Source: Pleurotus djamor (Eukaryota > Basidiomycota > Agaricomycetes > Agaricales > Pleurotaceae). Taken from it: a stretch of 13,425 nt of DNA. The stretch lies in contig JAPEVF010001136.1 of the NCBI GenBank assembly GCA_029747585.1, positions 1 to 13,425 of the forward strand, in the 5' to 3' direction. A program made the position numbers and the translations under genes. This document shows positions 1 through 8,819 of the stretch, one piece after another; position 1 is the first letter of the stretch; every line of letters starts with the position of its first letter. Below the pieces are notes generated by a model that worked only from the letters and a program-made list of their open reading frames with translations, was not told the DNA's origin and made no database searches.

Positions 1-141
1 TTACCCGAGATGTGTATCGTCTTCAATAGACATTTATGCCGACCCGAAAACTCAAAAAACGGCTGTAAGTGGCAGGAGGGAGAGTACAGGGAACGAATAT
101 GAGAAGTCTATGGGTCTTCAATCAAGTTTCCATCCTGTTTA

Positions 142-546
142 TCAATTAAATCGGAGGCTCCGCTCGAAGAACCACGTCGGACTGTTTTGTATCGTCAATG
201 AACTCCACGGTAATTGAATGGTGTGAAGATCTTTTGTTGTTGTCGGAGCCATGCCTGCGAAATGATCCCTCAGTGAAACGATCATCAAAGAAGCGGCGTT
301 GCTGTTCAGCCATGGACAGTGTGTAACTTGAAGGCCTGAGACAACGAAAAGCCAGAGGAGTTTGATAGATCGGACTCCAGTCTCTATTGTATGCGGTGTA
401 ATGGCACTCGAGGAAGAATGTGTACGACCTCGGTGAGAATATGACCGTAATACGGGTGCGGTACCGGGTTGAACTTGGTCGAACACTGAAACCGAGAAGT
501 TTTGCACATAGAGTACAGTGCAGCATCAAAACTTGATGACACCCTG
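142..546 (-). other. Unassigned open stretch downstream of the HET gene, possible exon or gene remnant
   Basis: Two minus-strand frames stay open together here for about 120 codons each. One (from about 507) contains VFDQVQPG and VLRSYSHRG. The other runs from about 546 to a TAA at 142-144, and its second half looks more protein-like, with YTFFLECHY, RRFFDDRF and SITVEFIDDT. A natural reading would begin in the first frame and finish in the second, but I found no intron of plausible size joining them. The stretch lies 180 nt past the HET stop on the same strand, so it could be a former C-terminal extension of that gene, an independent small gene, or chance. I do not recognise a domain. An intron-like acceptor (ATACAG at about 547-552, minus strand) precedes the open stretch. 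Confidence 0.25.
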
Positions 547-725
547 TATTTCAGTGATCATCGTCATGGCAGGTTATAACCGTGATCCTATCAGTTTGAA
601 GAGCGGCGCTTATAATTATCCTTCACTTGCACGGTGAATCACACCGATACCTGATCATGAGAAGAAATAAGTCTCGGTTGCACTCAAGAGCACACGACCA
701 CATACAGATTCACAACTGATCAACA

Positions 726-2462
726 TCATTTGACAGTGATACCCTCATCTATCGAGAGAGGCTGAGAACGTTCAACCCAAACGGGATCCAACCAAATATG
801 TCGCTTTGTTGGAACGCGCGAATACCATCCGGGCGGATTGGTCGGATCCTTGGACACGATGATGGCATAGTAGAGGTCATCAGGCATCGCCTCCGCCGAG
901 CGGCCTGCGGAGTTCCATACCCAATCAGACTCGTCAACGACACCGGAGTCCTCGCCATCTTTGGCATGATGAATGCCCAACAGCGCGAGGAATAAGCATT
1001 CCTTAGGATCCTGTCCGTTTGTTTCATCGAGGATAGCCTCGATATGTTCTTCAACCAAAACGCAAGATTCTGGCTCGCTGTCGAGGGGGTACAAGAGGAT
1101 TCGAATCTTGCACGACAAAAACCTGTGGTCGTCGACATCATGATGAAATTCGCATTTGATCCCAACATCGTCAGCGATAGGCTTGATCGAGCCAAGGAAG
1201 AACCGGCAATCATCTGGGTTCGAAGCGAGCATTGAATGGTGTGGACTTGGTACACCGACCCAAGCTAGGAGGTTGCGTTCATGAGCGCATTGCGCGAGGA
1301 CGTGTATTTGAAGCCGATAAAATGCCCTTTCAAAGCCCTCTTCGTGGTCAAGTTGGAGGCGCACGCGAGGGAAAAATCCAAGGAGGCAGTAAGCGCGATC
1401 CCGAGGGACAGTCGTCTGGCGACGGGCCATCCATGAGATAGCGAAAGGAGCACGATCTGTGCTAGGGCGAAACATAGCCAAGCTTTGGCTGTCAATTTCT
1501 ATCATCGAAAACGTCAGGTCAGTGTGCTGAGATGTTAACGTAGAGAAAGAACACACTCGTGGCATCCAAGATCTCCTGGGTAACATGTGATGGTTCTTTA
1601 TTTGTGTCCGCCTGATTGAAGCCCACCGCTAGGTAGTGAGCAAAAAAGCCCTTTACGGCCCAGGCATCTTGGCGAGTGATGTCGTATTTGTCGGAGGTTA
1701 TAGGCTTCCAATTGACATCGTAGAATTTGATGTACCGAGGCGCCATAAGCTCTTGAAGAGTCCAGCCTCGCGTGAACCACTCATCTTGCGCTATGTCGCT
1801 CCCAATGTGTGCATCTGCCAGTCTGATAATACATATAGCAGCGTTCTGATACCAGTTGAACATGGAGGGAACGGATTCTTGAAGCTCTGGATGGCTGGAC
1901 TGATCGATGCATCCTGAGTCGAACCATGCGTAATGACAATTGTATTCCTTGGATTTCGCGATGAAGCCCATGACTTTGGCGTACGCGGATTCCTTCTCTG
2001 GAGGTGGGATGTAGGTGCCCGAAAGCTCCTTCACATCGCTGATCATGAGCTCATTGGGCGTCCATCGATGGGAGAGGATGGCGTAAGCCCCCATCTCAGA
2101 AATATCAGCGTCACAATTCCCTGTTTTCCAGCTGTCCGAGTATTTGGTCATGTACCGACTGAAGATATCCTCTTCAATCGCACCGCGGGTGAGTAGCGCC
2201 ATGTCGGAAAGCCTGATGAGGCGGATCGGGCGATCACGAACATAGCGTTGGATCGCCGTTTTCACTTCATCTACACATTATTATGCATCACGATGGGTGG
2301 CATGGGACGATGTTTGTACAGATACTTACTTTTCTGCGACGAGCTGGGTCAGAAAGCGAACTTTTAGAAGCTGAGGGAAATGAAGCCAGTTAGATCATGG
2401 ACGATGAACGAGGAGACGAGTACTCACAGTAATATGGTATGTGTCACCCTTTCGTCAGGCAT
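726..2462 (-). CDS. HET-domain (heterokaryon incompatibility-type) protein
   Basis: This is a HET-domain protein. In filamentous fungi such proteins trigger or transmit programmed cell death when genetically different individuals fuse. My model has four exons: 2462-2428, 2343-2330 (14 nt), 2270-1557 and 1498-726, giving 511 aa with all phases closing. Introns of 84, 59 and 58 nt begin GTGAGT, GTAAGT and GTGTGT. The diagnostic blocks, in order, are YAILSHRW (residues 79-86), WFDSGCID (132-139), WFTRGWTLQELMAP (181-194) and ISWMARRQTT followed by DRAYCLLG (275-295). The last block lies beyond the third intron, and the join there (DATK/IDSQ) is supported by a CTGAC branch site. About 215 residues without a recognised domain follow. 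The body and the 58-nt intron are secure. The 5' end is less so, because the in-frame sequence before residue 40 has no ATG without the microexon; Met40 is a fallback start. No NACHT, TPR or ankyrin partner domain is visible. Confidence 0.87.
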
Positions 2463-3206
2463 CTACAAGAGGAGTCAATCCTTCATCAGATCGAGACGAT
2501 TAGAAGCAGACGAACGACACCATGTCTCATGCGTATACGCATCGCAGCTTTTCGACTTGAAATTTCTACTGAACGATGGAAGGGTTTGGTGATGATAGAG
2601 ACAGATAAAGCTGCGTTGGAATAGCGCTTGGGGCCTTGCCGCATGCAAGCATCCTCAGAGAGCAATCACGCCTCAAGGCTGGCGTCAAATGGCCAGGTAT
2701 TAGATCTGTGACAGCGGGCACATATCATTCCATCGATTAGATATTCGAAGGGGCAAGAGCGTATATAGACGAAGGTGTGGACGAAACGCGTGACGGGCCA
2801 AACAAAGAGGAAGTCGTGAGGTGGGTGTTGCCGAAAAGGATGTCTTGACAGTCACCTTCAAGAAAAGGGGGTCCTAGAACTGTAGACAGGTTAGACATAG
2901 ACAGGCCTCTCGTGGTCCGTTGTTTGACTGAGGGATATAGGCCAGCCGACCACGCGTGCATTCCATTGTAAAGGGACCATTCAAAGTTTAGCATAAGAGC
3001 GTACTTCCTCAAGCATTGGCTTTTTGGTTGAGAAAGAGCATACGTTCATGAGACAGCCATACCCTACAAGCTAGTGTGCGGCACGTCGAATCCTTTGCTT
3101 GTCGAAGTTGGGATGAACAATGTTTGCAACGAGCGCTTAGCCTCCGACCCTGGCGCTTGAGAGGAGTAAATAGGCCAAGATATGTACAGCGCGATGAAAG
3201 TACTGC
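2463..3206. other. Intergenic region with no convincing gene (upstream of HET, downstream of the decarboxylase gene)
   Basis: This 744 nt stretch holds the promoter side of the HET gene and the 3' side of the decarboxylase gene, both on the minus strand. A minus-strand open frame of about 90 codons (3012-2737) has no ATG at its left end; its first internal ATG is near 2994. It contains a strong 3' splice-site-like sequence (CTAAC followed by CTACAG, near 2880-2895). That could mark an unrecognised short spliced transcript, but I see no domain or matching donor that makes a believable protein. No repeats or RNA genes stand out. Confidence 0.4.
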
Positions 3207-4582
3207 TTAGTTATAAGGCTTCTCCCCAGCCCATGCAATCGGAGCCTTGAGTAGGACAGAAGGATGAGGGTCATCCTCGGTGGGGATATAGGCCCTGTCA
3301 ATCTGGATATCCGTGTCCTTCCTAAACACCAGGCAATGGGTCGACCCTCCAAAGTGGAACATCCCAATTTCCTGTCCTTTAGTGACATAAACCCCTTCCC
3401 TGACCGTCATCTCGCAGGTAGACACCTCAACCATCCCGACACCGATGAAGCACATCAACCCGATTTGAGGATTCTTGGCACGGAGGAAGATGAGAGCGCG
3501 AGTGGCCATGGGAGTGATGAACGCTTGGGAGAGATTAGGCCCAGCGGGGTCAGTGCCATGTCCATTGTTTTCCGTATCCTCAAAGCTCTCGGTAGGTGAT
3601 TCCGCGAAATAGGTACCAGGGACTTGGACGGTCTTGACGACGTATCCGTCCACGGGACTGTGCCATCGATGATACTTGGTGGAGCTTAGGTAGGCTTGGA
3701 ATATCGTTCCGCCAGTGAAGTGAGCGGCAAGGGGATCATTGTTGAGCATGTGGGTAAGCGAATAGGGCTGTCCTTTGAGCCAGAACTGGTCGCGGAATTG
3801 AACGTTATGGGAAATGCGGTATACAGCGGATTCGCAAGCGCTGAAGACCACATCATCGTTGTCCAGCAAGTGAGGAAGTATCTCACGTTGTCCGTCTTGG
3901 AAAACACGAGTAAAGAATTGATCCCAGGACTTAAACCCCATATGACCAGTTGGATCGTCAAGGTCACACACAAAAGTGGTCACAAAATCAGGCATAACGG
4001 TGCGAGCAGAGGGACCGAACCAGCCGTTATCAGCGTCGGTAAGCACGGAGGTCGAAGGGTAGGAGCTGAGGTATTTGGCCCACACGTCAATTTGACGGCA
4101 GGATTGGTGAACGTGGTATATCCAGCTTGGGTACCCATAGGCCAATCGAGGAGGGCATTTATGGGGACGCCAACAAGGATATTGGCCTGAGGATTATTGG
4201 GATCATGATGCCACTCCGGTGCCTCGCCAATGACCGTATTGAACAAGTTCAACATGGTCATGTAGTCCGTGACCTGATGCAAGTCGATTCAGAGATGGCA
4301 AATTGGGTGTAAAGAGAAAAAAAAGACTAACCTGGGTTCCGCCAACGGGGTCATTTTCGTGACCATCTGGAATTTGAGTAAACATTTCGTGGAACCCTTT
4401 GTAAATCGCGGGGTTGTCCTCAATGAGACGACGAAACTCCTGATGACGGCGTGCCAGCTGGGGGCCCTCTCAGCCGGGTCGCCAGCTTGCTCGAGCTTCT
4501 TGGCTACCCATGACCTGATGGTATCTTGATTACCTGGCATCCAACCGCCCATGACGCCGACACGTTGACGCAGGGAAGGCAT
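3207..4582 (-). pseudogene. PsiD-like phosphatidylserine decarboxylase family gene, apparently frame-disrupted
   Basis: Members of this family are pyruvoyl-dependent decarboxylases that make their own cofactor by cleaving inside a G-S motif. The fungal branch that includes the psilocybin-pathway tryptophan decarboxylase PsiD acts on amino acids rather than phosphatidylserine. The likeness to PsiD is strong: LNNDPL, KYHRWHSPVDG, VPGTYF, STCEMTV and GMFHFGG all have close counterparts. The self-cleavage site is GGST at 3339-3350, where PsiD has GGSS. Translation starts at 4582 (MPSLRQRVG, then GGWMP). A clean 58-nt phase-0 intron spans 4274-4331 (GTTAGT to ATCAG). The last 300 codons, to the TAA at 3207, are intact. 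Two places need a frame change: the C5 run at 4460-4464, and about 4085-4097, where some seven residues expected by the family are missing. Either this is a recent pseudogene or the assembly has errors. A 50-nt intron (4458-4507) could bypass the first site but not the second. The substrate cannot be told from sequence. Confidence 0.8.
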
Positions 4583-5583
4583 GATTGATGTCTCTAGAGC
4601 ATGGAGAGATCAGTGAAGTGAACGCGCGAGAGAGTGAAGATGACGGACTGTAGTACTGAGCTTTGATTGTTGGAGTCGGATTACTGAGGTCTTCGGCACG
4701 AAAAGCAAAAGCTTTTATGCCTCATGCCTCGAGTACATGGCACATAATGAATCCATCAAGCAATCCATTCCGTCGCGTTCGCGAATAACACGCCGACTGC
4801 CATGACACCATGGTATGAAGAACCATCAACTAGAGCAAGCCTTCGAAAGGCAGACTGAAGCCGCTAGAAAGCTAGGGGAGGTAACGAGGCATAGATAAGG
4901 AAAGGAGTATCCGCCAGCAATTTCTAGTGGAACTGTAAGGCGAAATTAACACTGTGCTCAACGTCGCAACAATGAACATGAACATGCGTACGGACCCCAT
5001 GAGTAAGTGATTCCTATCCAGCACTTCAAGCTTCATCAGTCAATCATTGATCGAGCTACCACCACCAGAATGAAAATAGGGTGCGCGTGGACCGCTTTTT
5101 CCACCAGCCCATGCCTTCCGCCACATTAGCTCGTCGGTCGAAAACCGTTGAGGTTGGCGAAAAGTAGAAGCGAATTAAGTTCGGCCCATCTTGCGAGCAT
5201 TTCATCGTATATAGTCTACGATGGTGGTCCGAATTCCTCATCGTATCGAGCACAAGCTTTTGCATGGCGGTGACCATGGGCATAGATACGACTTGAAGTA
5301 TCGAAGTTATGGATGGGAGTTATAGAAGAGGTTGATTGCGAGCCGCGTTCGTGCAACTTCAACCAGTGTCTTGCTCCAGTGGCGACGCAGTTAGGAAGAC
5401 CTGAGCTTTACCTTCGAACTTCAAAAATCGAAGTGGGCGTTGAGTGGGAGCACCGAGCAAGTGCTGACGCGAACCATGTGAGAAACACGTGACTAGAAAC
5501 CGTAGATATTCCGACGCTTCGCACTTTCGCGTCTTTGTCTCAACCACAACATCACAACTTTAACGATTCCTCACCTCACTAGA
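4583..5583. other. Divergent intergenic region with no gene seen
   Basis: About 1 kb separates the minus-strand decarboxylase gene from the plus-strand F-box gene, so it should carry both promoters. The only open frames are short (60-75 codons), on the minus strand, without domains or splice-supported extensions. I see no tandem repeat, terminal inverted repeat, tRNA or other structured element. The stretch just before the F-box ATG (about 5540-5583) is rich in C, A and T, as is common for fungal 5' leaders. Confidence 0.5.
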
Positions 5584-7167
5584 ATGGAGGTTGATGAGGC
5601 CCCGAAAACCCTGCAAATCTCACTAGACTGCCAGCGACGTAACGCCTCGCTTCCTTCGATGTCTATTCCACCAGAGATCCTCTCTTATATCTTCGAGTTG
5701 GTCCAAGAACTCTACCTTCAGGACGAATACTACGATGAGTACTCCTGGGTTCCAGTGGCGACTCACGTCTGTACTGCCTGGCGTGGGGTGGCCCTGTCCA
5801 CGCCGCGCCTCTGGACACATATTGAATTTTCCCAAATCGAATGGGGTCACGAGGTCCTCCGACGAGTGCAAGGGCTTCCTCTAGACCTCGACATACATAG
5901 CAAGCTATTCGGAAACGATCTCGCTACTCTGAACCGGGGCATTTCTTTGATGAAAGCTGCTTTCAACGAACCTGATCGCATTTGTTCCATCGACCTTTGG
6001 TTTTCTAAAAGGTGCCAACAACCAGACGCAGTGTCGGAGACTTTATCGGACCTTATTCGAACGTCTATCATGCCTCTTCTCCAGAGTATCTGCGTCTATA
6101 ATCGATCTCCTCTCTGCCGAATCCTGGATGGGACTTTTATGTCAGCGGAAAGCGGCCCACGGTTGAAGACGCTCATCTTAAGGAATTGTCTTCTTGACTT
6201 CACAACACCTCGGTTTCAGAGACTCTGCTACTTGGAGCTCGAAGCGACTCTGAGCAACTTCCCGCGAATCCCCGACCTCCATTCCTTTTGCGTTGCACTC
6301 GGAGAGATGCGCGATCTTATGGGGCTGAAGCTATCATCCGTCTTGCCACTATACGCCTCGGATGAAGATGCCCCGCAGGAAATAATTCAAAACCCTATCT
6401 TGCTTCCGAGCCTCAGAGAGATAGAAGTATTAGAGGTTTGCGAACCGTTGCTCATCTTCCAGTGCACCCGAGCACCCAGCCTCAATTTCGCCTATATCAG
6501 CCTGTTTCATTGCTTTGATCCCTTGAATGTTATCGAAAATGTCGACGCGATTTATGAGTTTGCAGGTTTCACCATGCACGCCACCGAATCCATGGAGCAC
6601 CATCTGAAAATCACAGAATCGGAGTACGACCGGAAGATGGAATACACACAGGCTACCCAGAACAGAGATACTCCAAAGACACTGTCCCTCCACTTCGATT
6701 TGGACTCGGAAGAATTCTGGTCAATAGTTCCTCCCATTTCGCCGGTTTCCTCGTTTTCCCTCGAGTTCCCCTATAACGACGCCCCATCCCCCGAATGTTT
6801 CAACTACTTGTATTCTCTCTCCATATCGGATGCTATCACGACCCTCGAGCTTCCTTATAACATCCTCTTCCACCCAGACCCCTTGGAGTTGGCAGCAGGC
6901 TTCCCGGCTGTAGAGACGCTGCTTCTCTCATCATTTCCAAATGATGAGAAGTCTGCCGTTCATTTATTAGCGTGTTTGACATATCGGGGGATACAAGGAT
7001 TTCCGCGGCTGAAAGAGCTGCATCTTCCATCACCGTGGTGGGGGAGAGATATCGACCCGACCATCGTTCAGATGCTAAGACTTTCGGTTGATTCCTTGAC
7101 TACTTGGTCTAGTGCTCGAAAGAGGCAGATTGATCCATCTCGCCGTTCGTGGTCATTATTTTTATAG
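5584..7167 (+). CDS. F-box-like domain protein
   Basis: This single-exon gene encodes 527 aa. An F-box-like domain lies near the N terminus (about residues 23-82): SMSIPPEILSYIF, then VATHVCTAWRGVALSTPRLWTHI. That layout (a P-x-E-[IL]-L-x-x-IF helix, a C-x-x-W-R core, then S-x-P-x-LW) is typical of the large F-box family in agaricomycetes. F-box proteins of this type link a substrate to the Skp1-Cullin1 ubiquitin ligase. The rest of the chain has irregular leucine-rich stretches (LKTLILRNC, LCYLELEA, FPRLKELHLP), consistent with a degenerate leucine-rich substrate-binding region. The partner is unknown. I chose the first ATG of the frame because the F-box begins about 20 residues later. The TAG stop is followed by AT-rich DNA with AATACAAT-type sequence near 7190, a plausible polyadenylation region. 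No lesion is seen. Confidence 0.9.
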   Translation: MEVDEAPKTLQISLDCQRRNASLPSMSIPPEILSYIFELVQELYLQDEYYDEYSWVPVATHVCTAWRGVALSTPRLWTHIEFSQIEWGHEVLRRVQGLPLDLDIHSKLFGNDLATLNRGISLMKAAFNEPDRICSIDLWFSKRCQQPDAVSETLSDLIRTSIMPLLQSICVYNRSPLCRILDGTFMSAESGPRLKTLILRNCLLDFTTPRFQRLCYLELEATLSNFPRIPDLHSFCVALGEMRDLMGLKLSSVLPLYASDEDAPQEIIQNPILLPSLREIEVLEVCEPLLIFQCTRAPSLNFAYISLFHCFDPLNVIENVDAIYEFAGFTMHATESMEHHLKITESEYDRKMEYTQATQNRDTPKTLSLHFDLDSEEFWSIVPPISPVSSFSLEFPYNDAPSPECFNYLYSLSISDAITTLELPYNILFHPDPLELAAGFPAVETLLLSSFPNDEKSAVHLLACLTYRGIQGFPRLKELHLPSPWWGRDIDPTIVQMLRLSVDSLTTWSSARKRQIDPSRRSWSLFL

Positions 7168-7364
7168 GCTATATTGGTTGTTCAATGTACAATACAATTC
7201 ATATTGGAGGAACAGGTGGCATAAGTCATGAGTACGCTTCGTCTACATAAATCGGCTTGGGTGAACCCAAAAGTGTTGCGGAATTGTCAACTGACTGATT
7301 GGTTACATGCCGAGTCGAATGGAGGTGTCTGAGCGTCATTTGCAGAGAGGTCATTGGACGAGCA
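7168..7364. other. Convergent 3' intergenic spacer
   Basis: This 197 nt spacer separates the stop codons of two converging genes, the F-box gene and the Pga1-like gene. The left part is AT-rich and probably carries the F-box transcript's polyadenylation signals. No gene or structured element is seen. Confidence 0.5.
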
Positions 7365-8221
7365 TTAGTCGGATTTAGTCTCTTGCATCGCGTCTTGCGC
7401 GAGGGATTCAAACCATGGGAGGAGTCTGGGAACTATGATGAACGCAGAAGCCGCCACAGGTAACATGAGCAAGAGAGTGGGCATCACGGATGCTGGAAGG
7501 AAGCCAAGGTATAGTGGTTCGAGAATCAAGGTGAAAGGTACCACGCTTGGTAGTGGGGAGGGTAGTTGTCGTTTCGGAGTGACCACACCCGTGTCGACTA
7601 CTCTGATACGCGCGTATCTAGTTCGTGTCGATATCTTGAAAACTTTCTGTGGGTTGCCATGCCATGTGTGGTTAGGGTTGGACTCGAGCAACTCCGAGAG
7701 CATGCTAGCACTGAGAATTTGGATGTCAAACTCGGCCGGGTACTAAAATCATAAGAGGATTAGAGGAAATGCGATGTTATAACGGAGAAACACACTGAAG
7801 CGGGCCACGACAGTCGAAGGGTATATGCATCGTACTTCCTCCACGCGTTGGCGTCAAGGTTGAGGACGAGAAAGAGTTCGTGAGGGCACCCATATGGACT
7901 ATTGACTGTTGGCTTTGTCGCGTCGACTTTGGTTTCGCAAACCGAGCTCAGAAACGTGCCAAAACGCGCCGGTAGCAAGGTAAGCTCTTTCTCGCTGTAG
8001 GGGAAGTCGAGGGACAGCCTTTATCCGTATGAAGACGATAAATGGCAGAACTGTGAAGAAGGAATCATTCATGCATCGTACCATTGGGATACCGACGCTG
8101 GCAGGACGACAGAAACGGGGTCATCGATAGCATCGACTTGAAATTTTCTAATTTCCGTGTTCGCCGAGCTTATCGTCGCAGTCCAAGTGAGAACGAGGAG
8201 CCAAAGAAGAGTGGTGAGCAT
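7365..8221 (-). CDS. Type I ER membrane protein, probably Pga1-like (GPI mannosyltransferase II co-activator)
   Basis: The three-exon model (8221-8082, 7994-7796, 7742-7365) gives 238 aa. Introns are 87 nt (7995-8081, CCCCTACAG acceptor) and 53 nt (7743-7795, GTGTGT with a CTAAT branch site and TTTTAG), and the phases close. Residues 1-20 (MLTTLLWLLVLTWTATISSA) form a clear signal peptide. The lumenal part carries CPHELFLVLNLD, YTLRLSWPAS/YPAEFDI (across intron 2) and a possible N-glycosylation site (NHT). One membrane segment lies near residues 199-217 (VMPTLLLMLPVAASAFIIV), followed by a roughly 20-residue tail. This shape and the SWPAS-x-PAEF core resemble the fungal Pga1 family, which pairs with Gpi18 to add the second mannose to GPI precursors in the ER. 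The assignment rests on recall of the motif, so it is tentative; a signal-anchored protein is secure. The first intron is the least certain join: its donor GTACGA was chosen because it is the only one giving the needed phase. Confidence 0.75.
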
Positions 8222-8819
8222 CGACGTTGCTGTGGAGGTCAAAGGTCAGAGACCTTCGGGCGCTTATAACGAATCGCCATATTTCTGTCACTGGTCTTCG
8301 CCGTTCTGTCAGCTACCTCAGCTACCACCACCGACTGAGGCATTTGCGGTTTCGTACTGAAATTATGCCTCACGTTGGGGGCTCTCGGCGCGCTTTTCCA
8401 ACTATTTCCTGACCATACGATCGGTGACATTCAAGGTGGATCCGTTCTGGCACTGCTAAAGGGTATGGCTTGAACTATCTTTTACAAGTTCATATTCGTT
8501 TTGAAAGAGGTCGCAGCAATCAACTCTTAGTTGCGAATCCTCGGTGATGATCGTGTACTACTCGAGATGGTAATTGCTACGCCTCGAGGCAATCTGAAGC
8601 AAGCGTTTCACGTTTCGAGAAGTTTCGCACTACGCTTTTGGGATTGTTTTGCTTCGAGGAAGTTTACTGATGGAGCTCATTGCTACCTCGAGGCTTTGCA
8701 CGAGGCGTTGCAGAGCCTGCCTCTCATCTACGCAGTCCAGGTAAGAGGGGAGGAAAACGCGTCTTTCATTCTTCCTGACCATAAGCTTGACTTCAGCTAG
8801 TCCATCGACAGTCGACAAG
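8222..8819. promoter_or_regulatory. Divergent promoter region with a probable 5'-UTR intron of the zinc-finger gene
   Basis: This 598 nt region separates the Pga1-like gene (minus) from the C2H2/RING gene (plus) and must hold both promoters. A probable 5'-UTR intron of the right-hand gene lies at 8741-8796: CAG, then GTAAGA, a CTTGAC branch-like site and TTCAG. An upstream reading frame starts at ATG 8567 (MVIATPRG) and is open to 8800. It does not join the main frame with or without the intron, so it is at most a leader ORF. No TATA box or known operator could be recognised. Confidence 0.4.

Noticed and set aside
1519..2265. Treating the first HET exon as a free-standing gene starting with GTG at 2265
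   Set aside because: GTG starts are not expected in a fungal nuclear gene, and the HET domain clearly continues across the 58-nt intron at 1499-1556 into the next frame.
3207..4145. A shorter intact decarboxylase starting near 4145
   Set aside because: The frame before DVWAKYLSS is out-of-frame translation of the upstream part (PMGTQAGYTTF in the correct frame), so a start there would replace conserved family sequence with unrelated residues.
5056..5283. A 75-codon minus-strand open frame in the decarboxylase/F-box gap
   Set aside because: No domain, no splice-supported extension, and composition like the surrounding non-coding DNA.
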